Assembly (NCBI GenBank): GCA_046155505.1
Contig: JBJXFK010000175.1
Span: 1-38,540, forward strand
Reading direction: 5' to 3'
Source of the DNA: JBJXFK01 sp046155505
GTDB taxonomy: Bacteria > Planctomycetota > Phycisphaerae > UBA1845 > Fen-1342
DNA length: 38,540 nucleotides
Below are positions 1 through 9,479 of the stretch, piece by piece. Below the pieces are notes generated by a model. The model was not told the origin of the DNA. It saw nothing but the letters and a program-made list of their open reading frames with translations, and did no database searches. Both the position numbers and the translations under genes were made by a program. Each line of letters begins with the position of its first letter. The first letter of the stretch is position 1.

Positions 1-1280
<1,280 letters not shown>

Positions 1281-1353
1281 GGTTTGCTCCATGTGATGGA
1301 CTGTGATTCCTCGATCCGCGGCGTGTGGTCCGCCAGCCGATCGATCGATTCGA

Positions 1354-1755
1354 TTATTGCGGAGAGCTTAGCCGCAAATCCGCTTCCGTCACACTCGGAG
1401 GGTCGGCGGCGGCGTCGTGCTCGAAGTACGCATAGCTGACGACGAAGCGGCTGCTGCGCGGGTTGGCGTCGTTGTAGCCGATGAGCGTGACGGCGTCGCG
1501 CAGGGCGATTTCGGAGAACTGCGCGAATCGGCCATTGACGTAGATCTCGGAGTCTTTGGTCACCACGCAGTCAATGGCCTCTTCGCTCGGTCCGCCCGCC
1601 GTGCGGCGCGACACGGTGACGGCCAGCTCGCCGGTCTCGTATGCGCAAGCCGTGACGACGCCGGCGAGGACCAGATAGCGATGCGCGGGGGCAGGTCGAT
1701 CACAGCCGACGAGTGCGGCGACTGCGAGTGAAGCGAGTGTGCGACGGGCAAACAT
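1354..1755 (-). CDS. Small predicted lipoprotein, function unknown
   Basis: 133 residues. The N-terminus MFARRTLASLAVAALVGC is a signal peptide ending in a lipobox (LVGC), with the lipidated Cys at residue 18, so the product should be membrane-anchored outside the cytoplasm. The mature part is about 115 residues with no recognised domain. It alternates hydrophobic and polar residues (IYVNGRFAQF, RFVVSYAYFEHD), which suggests a small beta-rich fold. No Shine-Dalgarno is seen before the ATG at 1755, but a TATACT box lies 7 bases upstream, so the mRNA may be leaderless. It is just upstream of eno on the same strand; any functional link is unknown. Confidence 0.7.
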   Translation of the reverse strand: MFARRTLASLAVAALVGCDRPAPAHRYLVLAGVVTACAYETGELAVTVSRRTAGGPSEEAIDCVVTKDSEIYVNGRFAQFSEIALRDAVTLIGYNDANPRSSRFVVSYAYFEHDAAADPPSVTEADLRLSSPQ

Positions 1756-1762
1756 GATCGCG

Positions 1763-1768
1763 AGTATA
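1763..1768 (-). promoter_or_regulatory. -10-like box giving a possible leaderless start
   Basis: On the minus strand TATACT ends 7 bases before the ATG at 1755. Transcription from it would begin at or next to the start codon. There is no convincing -35 hexamer (GGGCGG at the right distance) and no ribosome binding site for the lipoprotein gene. This is an inference from spacing only. Confidence 0.35.
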
Positions 1769-1806
1769 TGGCGAGCGGCATGATGCCGCCCGCTGGTGCC
1801 CGCGGC

Positions 1807-1907
1807 ACTCGCTTGCGCGTCGCGTTCGGATGCGCGGTCTTAGCTCGCTACTCGCTACTCGTTACTCTCAGCACGTTACCCCGCTCGCTCGCGCTCGGGG
1901 TTCGGAT
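1807..1907. repeat. Intergenic copies of a 25-bp repeat
   Basis: The gap between the lipoprotein and PPi-PFK genes holds two copies of a 25-bp element ending in GTTCGGAT: 1807-1831 and a more diverged copy at 1883-1907. Between them is a short 9-bp tandem run (CTCGCTACTCGCTACTCG, about 1850-1868). The same 25-bp element occurs inside the queG coding region at 13011-13100. The first copy here differs from the queG copies at one base. Confidence 0.8.
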
Positions 1908-1916
1908 GCGTTCGCG

Positions 1917-3233
1917 TCAGCGCGCCCCGTTGATCATGCGGTGCGATGCCGCGTGGGCGTAGCGCTGCTTGAACTCGTCGGGCGACATCTTCGCCTCGGT
2001 CGCCAGCTTGGCCAGCATCTCCGGATTTTCGAGGTCGCTCGGTTCAAGCCGAATCATGTACGCCCGTGCCACGCGATAGCTGTCTGAGCGCGTATCAACC
2101 GTGCGAGTCCGCGTGCGATTGGTCTTCGGGTCGATCAGGTCGTGCAGGCTTATCGGCTGGAGATTGCCGTTCACCAGCGCGGCCATGACGTGCGAGGTGC
2201 TCGCCTGCTGCAACAGCTCGACCGCGAAATAGCCGAGGCTGCGGCAGTACGACATGTCGTTGGGCGTCGGGTCGGCCGAGCGCAACTCATAGCCGAGTTC
2301 GTGATCGACGATCGTCAGCGACTGGCCGCGGGCCTTGAAGCGTGCTTCGAGCTGACGCTTGAGCAGTGCGCCGATGTTCACTTCGGACAAGCGCGGATGG
2401 CCGGCGGCATCGAGCGGCACTTCGTGTCCCAGCAGGCGCTCCAGCTCGTCCTTGTCGCCAAGTCGATACGCCAGCCCCTCGGCGACGATCGCGACGCCGT
2501 CGGGTCGGCCCATGATGCGTCTCTTGAGAATCGAACACTCAAGGTGATCGACGATCGTCTCGACTTTGATGCGATCGGGAAATTCCTCGGGGATCAGCGT
2601 GATCGTCGCGCCGGCGGACATGCCGATGCCGAGTGCCAGAAAGCCGGCGGTGCGGCCCATCGCTTCGCAAAGATACCAGCGGCCTGTGGTCTGTGAATCG
2701 CGCATCAAATTTTTGACGAGCTGCGTGCCGACGAAGCGCGCGGTCGAGAAGCCGAACGTCGGCACATCGTGCGGTAGCGGCAGGTCGTTGTCGATGGTCT
2801 TGGGCACATGAACGACGCGCAGTTGATCGGCCGCGACATCGCACAGAAAGCGGGCGGACAGCGACGTATCATCGCCGCCGATTGTGATCATGCGATTGAC
2901 GCCCTGCTTCGTCAGGTTGGTCAGGACGCGCACGACTTTCTTCGTGTTGGCTGCGGCAAAACCGTCGACTTTCAGCCGGGCGTCATCGATCAGGCTGGTG
3001 CGCGAGGTGCGCAGCATCGAGCCGCCTTCGAAGTGGATGCGTGCGACGTCGTTGATCGTGAAGTCGATCGTGTGCTTGTCGGCGTCGAATTCTTCCGACG
3101 CGAGCCATTTGAATCCGTCGTAAAAGCCGATCACGCGCATGCCGCGGTTGATGGCCTCGATGACCGCCGCCCCGATGACCGCATTGATTCCCGGTGCCGG
3201 CCCGCCGCCGACCAGAATGCCGACCGTGTCCAT
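1917..3233 (-). CDS. pfp: Diphosphate-dependent 6-phosphofructokinase
   Basis: 438 residues, phosphofructokinase family, interconverting fructose-6-phosphate and fructose-1,6-bisphosphate in glycolysis/gluconeogenesis. The start at 3233 (MDTVGILVGGGPAPGINAVI) is chosen because the phosphate-binding glycine loop follows at once and AAGGA precedes it at good spacing; an upstream extension in the same frame does not resemble the family. Residues 119-124 read GGDDTS, with Asp where ATP enzymes have Gly. Residues 144-150 read PKTIDND, with Lys where ATP enzymes have Gly. Both substitutions are the accepted signature of PPi use. MGRTAG (192-197) is the sugar-phosphate loop. PPi use makes the step reversible and fits the membrane pyrophosphatase at 28729-31311. 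Physiological direction cannot be read from sequence. Confidence 0.93.
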   Translation of the reverse strand: MDTVGILVGGGPAPGINAVIGAAVIEAINRGMRVIGFYDGFKWLASEEFDADKHTIDFTINDVARIHFEGGSMLRTSRTSLIDDARLKVDGFAAANTKKVVRVLTNLTKQGVNRMITIGGDDTSLSARFLCDVAADQLRVVHVPKTIDNDLPLPHDVPTFGFSTARFVGTQLVKNLMRDSQTTGRWYLCEAMGRTAGFLALGIGMSAGATITLIPEEFPDRIKVETIVDHLECSILKRRIMGRPDGVAIVAEGLAYRLGDKDELERLLGHEVPLDAAGHPRLSEVNIGALLKRQLEARFKARGQSLTIVDHELGYELRSADPTPNDMSYCRSLGYFAVELLQQASTSHVMAALVNGNLQPISLHDLIDPKTNRTRTRTVDTRSDSYRVARAYMIRLEPSDLENPEMLAKLATEAKMSPDEFKQRYAHAASHRMINGAR

Positions 3234-3687
3234 TTTTCTGTCCTTACAAAAGTTCGTCGCGTGGCCGGGTTCGGTCGCAGGGTTCCCCGAGCGACTTGCC
3301 GGCGCGTATTGGTTCGAATGCTCGCGCTCGTCGTCGGCTCGTTCACCGCACGATGGAAGCGCTTTCAAGCCTTGTATCATAGCGCCGCGGGTCACGCCCG
3401 CCGGTCGCCGCAAGGCCAAACCTGAAAAGCTATTCGGTAACGTGTTACAACGCAATCGTGCTCGTGGCTTACTCAAAATCCGGGGTGCATCTCGCGAACG
3501 GTTGCGACTCAACGGATCGAGCGGGCATTCGCTCGTTTCGGTGTGTCGTTGGTCGGGCGCAGGACCGTCGGAGTGGTTCATCCGCGGATAGCCGGTCTGA
3601 CTCGTATACACCCAAGTACCCATGCGTCGATGCGACAGTTCCGCAGTCAGACTATGAATTGTCGTCAACTACGGCCAGAATAACGGC
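3234..3687. other. Divergent intergenic region between pfp and the AsmA-like gene
   Basis: 454 bases with no credible gene. It must hold promoters for both divergent genes. On the minus strand TTGCGT (3450-3455) and TAGCTT (3427-3432) are 17 bases apart, a plausible but weak promoter for pfp, leaving a leader of about 190 bases. The spacer contains the inverted repeat GTAAC-GT-GTTAC (3437-3448), a possible operator. For the plus-strand gene no clear -35/-10 pair is seen. Confidence 0.5.
3427..3455 (-). promoter_or_regulatory. Candidate pfp promoter with palindrome in the spacer
   Basis: TTGCGT, 17 bases, TAGCTT on the minus strand. The -35 is a fair match and the -10 poor. The 12-base inverted repeat GTAACGTGTTAC at 3437-3448 fills most of the spacer, where a bound repressor would block polymerase. 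No regulator is identified. Confidence 0.3.
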
Positions 3688-6600
3688 ATGCGCTTCCGCC
3701 GTATCGGCACCCGACTGCTTTTGCTGCTTTTCACGCTGGTTGCCACGGCGATCGGCGTGTTCGCGTGGCAAACGCGACCGGCGGCGCTGCGCGCTCGTCT
3801 CGATGCGGCACTCATGCCGTCAGGTTTCGTAGTACGCGACGTCGAGGAGCTGTCATTCACGCCCTGGGGCGGGTTGACCGCACGCAATTTGGAATTGATC
3901 GCGCGCGAAGCGGCGGCGACCGATGAGCCGTCCACCCTGCATGTTCCGCTCGCGCAGTTGTCAGTCTGCTGGCGTTCGGCCTTGATCGGACATGTGTCGC
4001 CGGAGACGCTGCGGCTTGAACGACCATCGCTCATGCTGGTACTCGATGATCTCGCGGGCCGGGCGACGGCGAGCAGCGGGCCTGCGGCGGCCGAGTCATT
4101 GCGGCGCGGGTCGGGACTGAAATTCGCCCGGTTGCCGGCGGTGGACATCGAACAGTGCGACGTGAAGGTACATACGCGCGTCGACGGCCAGTTGCGATTG
4201 CTGCGTCGCTGGGTGGTTGATTGCACCGGCGAGCCGCAAGCCGATCAGACGTACAACCTGCACGTGACGCAGATCGCCGGCCCGTCGATGCTGGCACCGG
4301 GAACTTCGCGAGACGGCAGAACGCTGGCCGAAGTGACAATTGTGGGCCAGAAGCTCACGGCACGCTCGGATTGGCTCGATCTGGAGACGTTGAAGGCGGT
4401 TGGCCCCGCCGCGCTCGCAGATATTCTGCGCGACGGGCGGGCGGCGGGCATGTGCCGGGTCGAGCGGCTGGTGCTCGACGGCTCGCGGCTTGATGCGCTC
4501 ACGCTGCAGTTCTCCAATCTCGACATTGCACCGTCACTTGATGACGGCAGCATCGGGCCGATTCCGGATCATCGATACCTGACGTTTCGCCAGGCGGTCG
4601 GCGAAGCGCGCTTTCTGCACACGCCGGGGAAGGAGCAGCCGGGCGATCTCGTTTGTGGAAACTTGGCACTCGAGCTGCGCGGCATGCTCAACGGCGGGAC
4701 GTTTGCAACCGGGTTGACGCTGCGAAGTTTCGCCTTTGGACGGACCCCGGGCGGCGACGCGACCGAGTTCGGTTTGCGGGCGGCCGGCTATGACGGGCAT
4801 GTGCGCATCGATCGACTGGAGTTTCCGGATCCGCAGGTGCATCCCGAGCTGACCGAGTCGCGGCGCGTGCCGGGGCCGCTGCGGGCTGTGCTGCGCGACT
4901 ATGCCCCGCTGGGCAACGCGAATGTGCATGCGACGTTTTCGGCTCCCGAGAATCCGTTCGATGCGTCGGCGGGGTATCAGGTGCGATTCGACGGCGCGGT
5001 CGAGCTTGCCGGCGCGAGCCTGCGCTACTTTCGATTTCCCTATCGCGTCGAGCAGATTTTCGGCAACATCTGTTTCAGCAACGACGGCGTGACCATCGAG
5101 CACGTCGTCGGTCGCCGAGGCAGCGCGGTGTTCGTCGGCAACGGCGACCTTGACAACACGCGCGACTGGACCGGTTTTCGGCTTGCGTTCGACGCGGAGA
5201 GCCTGCCGCTTGATCAGCACTTTTACGACGCGCTGCCGGCTCGCTATCACGCACTCTGGGACCAGGCCAATCCGATCGGGCTTGCCGATGTCAGCGTGCG
5301 GCTGCAACGCGAGGACGGCTCCGAGCAGACCGGCTTTACCGAGACACAGACCACGATCAGCGCGCGGCTTCGCAGCGCGTCGCTCTCGCTCAGCCCGCAG
5401 GCGCGCTTGATGCAGGCGACCGGGTGGATCGACATCGATGACAACGGTCTGCGCATTCGCGAGTTGCAAGGCTTTGACGGCGGTGCGCATGTACGCGTCG
5501 AAGGCTCGGTCATGCCCGAGACGCCGGAGCACGCGAAGCGGCAGGACATTCACTTCGAAGCGTTCGGCATGGCGGTCGATCATGCGCAGGACATTCGCGC
5601 ACCGGACGGCGCACGGCTCGGTGAGTTGCGATTGAAAGCGACTGCCGACGTGTGGGGACAGCTAAGCGGACCGCTCGGCGGCGGCGACGATCAATACACG
5701 GCGCTGCTGCGCGACGGCACGCTCAGCCTGTTCGCGCCCGATGATCCGTTTCACGACGTTTCCGGGTTGATTTCGTCTAATGGCACCGTGCGGACGATTG
5801 AGACGCTGACCGCGCGACGCGGCGATGCGCGCATCGGCGTGAGCGGAATTCTGGGCGAGGGTGGCGGCAAGGGCGGAACGATTCGCGTGGTTGCCGACGA
5901 TCCGCAGATGCAGCGGCTCATGGCCCAGCTCATCCCCGTGGGGCGACCGGCGCTGCGCGATGCGCTGGCGCTATCGGGGCCGGGATCGATGCGGCTGGAG
6001 GTCACGCTGCCGGCGGACGGATCGCCACGGGTCGAGGCGAATATCAGTGCGGCGAGCCTGAGCAGCAGCAAGCTGCCGCTGGCGCTTCGCGACGTGCGGC
6101 ACACGCTGATGCTGGAGGGTGACAGTTTTCGCGTGAGCGAGTTTGCGGCGCGGGTGGCGACGGGCGGGCAGATATCCGGCAGCGGCAGTGGGTGCATCGT
6201 CGGCGAATCGATGACGTGCGACATGCAACTCGAGGCGACCGGGGTGCAGGTGGACTCGGCGCTGGCAGCGGCGATGCCGACCGGGCTGCGGTCGCTGCTG
6301 GAGGGGCTGGAGCTGTCCGGCGTGGTCGATGTCGAGTTGACGCGGTGTCACATCGCGGCGGGCGAGGAGCCGTCGCGGTTTGAAGGGCGCATTCGCGTCG
6401 CGAGCGGCGACATGAACATCGGCTTGCCGCTCAAGGCGTTTGCCGGCGTGATCGAAGGCGCGGTCGAAGTAAACGGCGAGCGCGGCGTGTTTGTCGATGC
6501 GCGGTTTGTGATTGACGAGGGCAAGCTCGAAGGGCGCGCGGTCAGCGGCTTGCGCGGTCAGATCCGCCGTGACTATGGCGAGTCGCGCGTGCGATTCGAA

Positions 6601-7233
6601 AGCATCGGCGGCGGATTTTGCGATGGGCATATCACGGGTGGGGCCGACTATGACGTGGCGACGCGCGGATACAACCTCAATCTGCGATTCGGCGATGCGT
6701 GTTTCAATACGTTTCGCGGCACCGACCCCGACGCGCACGGGCCGATGCGCCGCGGGCGGATGGACGGCGAGCTGTATTTGAAGGGCGTCGGCGGCGATGT
6801 GTCGCGCCGCACCGGCGGCGGACGAATGCGCGTTCGCGGCACGTCACTGCTCAGCACAGCGGTGACGGCGAAGGTGCTGGACGCCGCGCGCGGGGCGAGT
6901 CGCGCGCTGGAGGAGAACGTGGAGCAGGCCGAGCTGCGGTTCACATGGGACGGGCAAACGATCGACTTTGCACGGGTCGACATTCAAAGCCGCACGTCGC
7001 GATTGGTTGGCAACGGTCGTTGGAACAATCGCGATGATGTGATCGACATGCTGCTGCTGAGCGCGCCGCCAGTGGGCAGCGTCCGCGTGCCGGGCCTCAG
7101 CGATCTAATTGAGACGGCGGGTCAGGAACTCGTGCAATATCGGGTGGAAGGCAAAGCCTCGCAGCCGCGCGTAAGGGTGGAGCCGCTGCATAATTTGACG
7201 GAGCCGATTCGGCAGTTGTTGCGGGGGAATTAG
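3688..7233 (+). CDS. Large AsmA-like envelope protein
   Basis: 1181 residues. The N-terminus has one hydrophobic anchor (about residues 8-26, GTRLLLLLFTLVATAIGVFAW) after a basic stretch, giving an N-in inner-membrane protein with a very long periplasmic body. The body is repetitive beta-rich sequence (for example FEGRIRVASGDMNIGLPLKA, VDARFVIDEGKLEGRAVSGL). The end (TSRLVGNGRWN, LLSAPPVGSVRVPGL, YRVEGKASQPRVRVEPL) is the pattern of AsmA-like C-terminal domains: a final beta strand run, then an amphipathic tail. AsmA/YhdP/TamB-type proteins are known to bridge inner and outer membranes and move phospholipid; that role here is inferred from family. It stands alone on its strand, divergent from pfp and convergent with the DtxR-type gene. 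The TAG stop is the first three bases of a 7-bp tandem repeat. Confidence 0.75.
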   Translation: MRFRRIGTRLLLLLFTLVATAIGVFAWQTRPAALRARLDAALMPSGFVVRDVEELSFTPWGGLTARNLELIAREAAATDEPSTLHVPLAQLSVCWRSALIGHVSPETLRLERPSLMLVLDDLAGRATASSGPAAAESLRRGSGLKFARLPAVDIEQCDVKVHTRVDGQLRLLRRWVVDCTGEPQADQTYNLHVTQIAGPSMLAPGTSRDGRTLAEVTIVGQKLTARSDWLDLETLKAVGPAALADILRDGRAAGMCRVERLVLDGSRLDALTLQFSNLDIAPSLDDGSIGPIPDHRYLTFRQAVGEARFLHTPGKEQPGDLVCGNLALELRGMLNGGTFATGLTLRSFAFGRTPGGDATEFGLRAAGYDGHVRIDRLEFPDPQVHPELTESRRVPGPLRAVLRDYAPLGNANVHATFSAPENPFDASAGYQVRFDGAVELAGASLRYFRFPYRVEQIFGNICFSNDGVTIEHVVGRRGSAVFVGNGDLDNTRDWTGFRLAFDAESLPLDQHFYDALPARYHALWDQANPIGLADVSVRLQREDGSEQTGFTETQTTISARLRSASLSLSPQARLMQATGWIDIDDNGLRIRELQGFDGGAHVRVEGSVMPETPEHAKRQDIHFEAFGMAVDHAQDIRAPDGARLGELRLKATADVWGQLSGPLGGGDDQYTALLRDGTLSLFAPDDPFHDVSGLISSNGTVRTIETLTARRGDARIGVSGILGEGGGKGGTIRVVADDPQMQRLMAQLIPVGRPALRDALALSGPGSMRLEVTLPADGSPRVEANISAASLSSSKLPLALRDVRHTLMLEGDSFRVSEFAARVATGGQISGSGSGCIVGESMTCDMQLEATGVQVDSALAAAMPTGLRSLLEGLELSGVVDVELTRCHIAAGEEPSRFEGRIRVASGDMNIGLPLKAFAGVIEGAVEVNGERGVFVDARFVIDEGKLEGRAVSGLRGQIRRDYGESRVRFESIGGGFCDGHITGGADYDVATRGYNLNLRFGDACFNTFRGTDPDAHGPMRRGRMDGELYLKGVGGDVSRRTGGGRMRVRGTSLLSTAVTAKVLDAARGASRALEENVEQAELRFTWDGQTIDFARVDIQSRTSRLVGNGRWNNRDDVIDMLLLSAPPVGSVRVPGLSDLIETAGQELVQYRVEGKASQPRVRVEPLHNLTEPIRQLLRGN

Positions 7234-7261
7234 TGTCTAGTGTCTAGTGTCTAGTGTCTAG
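7231..7261. repeat. Tandem 7-bp repeat TAGTGTC, about 4.4 copies
   Basis: Four perfect copies of TAGTGTC plus TAG. The first TAG is the stop codon of the AsmA-like gene. Related words recur on both sides of the next gene: ACTAAGCACT twice at about 7297-7319, GTGCCTAGTGTCTGGTGCCT at 7862-7881 and GCACTAGGCACC at 7925-7936. Confidence 0.9.
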
Positions 7262-7316
7262 TTCGGAAACGCCGCCGAACACTTTTTGCTAGGTACTAAG
7301 CACTGGGCACTAAGCA

Positions 7317-7841
7317 CTATCCCGACACTGCATCCGCCATGCAACCTGTGACCTGACAGCTCGCGCACTTGGCCGAGTTTACATCGCACGTCATCGCGTA
7401 GCTGCGCATCGCCTTTCGGAACTCCACCACCGCCGGTTCTTCAGATTCCACGAACTTCAAGAACGTGATGAGTTTCTGGGCGACCGTGTTGCTGACCAAA
7501 TGTTCAAGCTTGCACGCGTCGATCTCCGCTTGGATCGCGTCGACGCCGAGCACTTGGTGGAAGAGCTTTTGCATGAGTACGCGCTTGGTCTTGATCGCGG
7601 CGACAAGGTGGTTGCCGTCCGGCGAGAGGCGAATGTGGCGATTCTCGTCCTGCAGGATCAGCCCGGCCTTCTTGAGCGGCTGAAGCGAGATCGACACGCT
7701 GCCGCGGGTGATGTTCAACATGCGGGCGACATCGGAGACGCGGGCATAGCCGAATTTGCGGATCAGGTCATCGACCGCCATCAGATGATGGGCCGCCGAG
7801 TGCGAGATCTCGTTATGGTCGAATTCTTTCCAGGTTTCCAC
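7317..7841 (-). CDS. DtxR/IdeR-type metal-dependent transcriptional regulator
   Basis: About 174 residues. An N-terminal winged helix (VSDVARMLNITRGSVSISLQPLKKAGLI, then DENRHIRLSPDGN) is followed by the DtxR dimerisation/metal domain. CKLEH (residues about 110-114 from this start) matches the Cys-x-x-Glu-His metal-ligand motif of DtxR; MntR has Glu at the Cys position, so iron-type sensing is favoured. There is no SH3-like third domain. Instead the protein ends in four cysteines within 16 residues (CDVNSAKCASCQVTGC), an unusual tail that could bind a second metal or an Fe-S cluster. The GTG at 7841 is chosen because GGAG lies 6 bases upstream; a TTG two codons earlier would sit on top of that site. 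Likely a repressor; its targets are not shown by the sequence. Confidence 0.85.
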   Translation of the reverse strand: METWKEFDHNEISHSAAHHLMAVDDLIRKFGYARVSDVARMLNITRGSVSISLQPLKKAGLILQDENRHIRLSPDGNHLVAAIKTKRVLMQKLFHQVLGVDAIQAEIDACKLEHLVSNTVAQKLITFLKFVESEEPAVVEFRKAMRSYAMTCDVNSAKCASCQVTGCMADAVSG

Positions 7842-7945
7842 GTTCAACTCCGCGGGCGCGAGTGCCTAGTGTCTGGTGCCTACTGAAGAGCCGACCCGCA
7901 CGATCTTGCCGCGCAGCGGCCACCGCACTAGGCACCGCCGACCCC

Positions 7946-7975
7946 TTCGACGCCTTCACCGCTCGCGTCTATTAT
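7946..7975 (+). promoter_or_regulatory. Candidate promoter of the first gdhA
   Basis: TTCGAC (7946-7951), an 18-base spacer and TATTAT (7970-7975), about 42 bases before the start codon. It lies between the divergent DtxR-type gene and gdhA, so that regulator could act here. A shifted -10 (TTATAC) is also possible. Confidence 0.4.
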
Positions 7976-8017
7976 ACCCCTCCGATTTCCAAATCGCTTT
8001 TCACGGGGACGAAGGTC

Positions 8018-9358
8018 ATGAATGCCCAGCTCAACGCCATCATGCAGGATGTCATCGCTCGCAATCCGGGCGAGAAGGAATTTCACCAGGCCGTCGGCGA
8101 CGTGGTCGAGACGCTCGGGCCGTGCCTCGAGCGCCATCCCGAGTTCGTCGCGGCCCGCATCGTCGAACGGCTGGTCGAGCCTGAGCGGAGCGTGATTTTC
8201 CGCGTGCCGTGGACCGACGATCAGGGCACCGTGCGCGTCAATCGCGGATTTCGCGTGCAGATGAACAGCGCCATCGGCCCCTACAAAGGCGGCCTGCGCT
8301 TCCACGCCTCGGTGAACCTGAGCATCATCAAGTTTCTGGCGTTCTCGCAGACGCTGAAGAACGCGCTCACCACGCTGCCCATGGGCGGCGGCAAGGGCGG
8401 CTCCGATTTCTCGCCCAAGGGCAAATCCGACGGCGAGATCATGCGGTTTTGTCAGGCGTATATGAGCGAGTTGTTTCGCCATGTCGGCCCCGATACCGAC
8501 GTGCCCGCCGGCGATGTCGGCGTCGGCGGTCGCGAGATCGGCTACATGTTCGGCCAATACAAGAAGCTCGTGAATCGCTTCGAAGGCTGGGTCACGGGCA
8601 AGGGTATTGGCTGGGGCGGCTCGCTGATCCGCAAAGAGGCGGCGGGCTATGGCACGGTCTATTTCGCTCAGGAAATGCTGACCGAGCGGGGCGACTCGTT
8701 CGAGGGCAAGACCGTTACCGTCAGCGGCTATGGCAATCTCGGCTGCTACGCGATCGAAAAGGTCAACCAGCTCGGCGGCAAGGTCGTCACCATCGCCGAC
8801 GAAGAGGGCTATTGCTATGACCCGGCTGGCATCACCGGCGAAAAGTTCAAATTCGTCGAAGACCTGTGGCAGGTAAACCGCCTCCCCGCGTCGGAATACG
8901 CCAACAAGTTCAAGGGTGTCGAGTTTCGCGCGGGTCGGCCGTGGGATGTGCCGTGCGATATCGCCCTGCCGACTGCTGCCGAAAACGAAATCACCGGCGA
9001 CGACGCGAAGAAGCTGGTCAGCAATGGCTGCAAGCTGGTGGCCGAGGGGGCGAATATGCCCTGCACGCCGGAAGCGATTCACCATTTTCAGGAGAAGGGC
9101 GTGCTGTTCGGCCCCGGCAAGGCGGCGAATGCGGGCGGAGTAGCGGTGAGCGGTCTGGAGATGACGCAGAATTCGATGCGGCTGGCGTGGTCGCGCGAAG
9201 AGGTGGATGCCAAGCTGCGCGACATCATGAAGCGGATTCATCGGCTGTGCCTGGAAACGTCGGAAGGGCATGGGATGAAGGGCAATTACTTCGCCGGCGC
9301 GAATATTGCTGGATTCTTGAAGGTGGCGAATGCGATGATGGATCAGGGAGTGGTTTGA
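8018..9358 (+). CDS. gdhA: Glutamate dehydrogenase, paralogue 1
   Basis: 446 residues, the length of class I hexameric glutamate dehydrogenases. It catalyses reversible reductive amination of 2-oxoglutarate with ammonium. The ATG at 8018 follows GAAGG. Substrate-site blocks: GPYKGGLRFH (Lys90), PMGGGKGGSDF (Lys126) and DVPAGDVGVGGREIG (catalytic Asp166). The Rossmann loop is SGYGNLGC (residues 236-243), and the second strand ends in IADEEG (259-264). Paralogue 2 and E. coli GdhA have SGSGNVAQ and a SDS-type ending there. The two acidic residues after Asp261 would disfavour the 2'-phosphate of NADPH, so NAD use is possible, but this is inference. It is divergent from the DtxR-type gene and followed by an orphan antitoxin-like gene. 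Confidence 0.95.
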   Translation: MNAQLNAIMQDVIARNPGEKEFHQAVGDVVETLGPCLERHPEFVAARIVERLVEPERSVIFRVPWTDDQGTVRVNRGFRVQMNSAIGPYKGGLRFHASVNLSIIKFLAFSQTLKNALTTLPMGGGKGGSDFSPKGKSDGEIMRFCQAYMSELFRHVGPDTDVPAGDVGVGGREIGYMFGQYKKLVNRFEGWVTGKGIGWGGSLIRKEAAGYGTVYFAQEMLTERGDSFEGKTVTVSGYGNLGCYAIEKVNQLGGKVVTIADEEGYCYDPAGITGEKFKFVEDLWQVNRLPASEYANKFKGVEFRAGRPWDVPCDIALPTAAENEITGDDAKKLVSNGCKLVAEGANMPCTPEAIHHFQEKGVLFGPGKAANAGGVAVSGLEMTQNSMRLAWSREEVDAKLRDIMKRIHRLCLETSEGHGMKGNYFAGANIAGFLKVANAMMDQGVV

Positions 9359-9479
9359 GAAGGTCGAATGGCGAATGGCGAGGGTCGAAGGTCGTAGGTC
9401 AAACGTCGACGGCCGAATCGTAGATCGATTCGGCGAGGTTGACTGGCGTTGGCAAACTCAGATCGGCTGGAGGTGTGCC

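Noticed and set aside
7928..9271. 447-residue minus-strand frame opposite gdhA paralogue 1, and a similar one at 10155-11417
   Set aside because: Both mirror the gdhA coding strand and resemble each other only because the two gdhA genes are paralogues.
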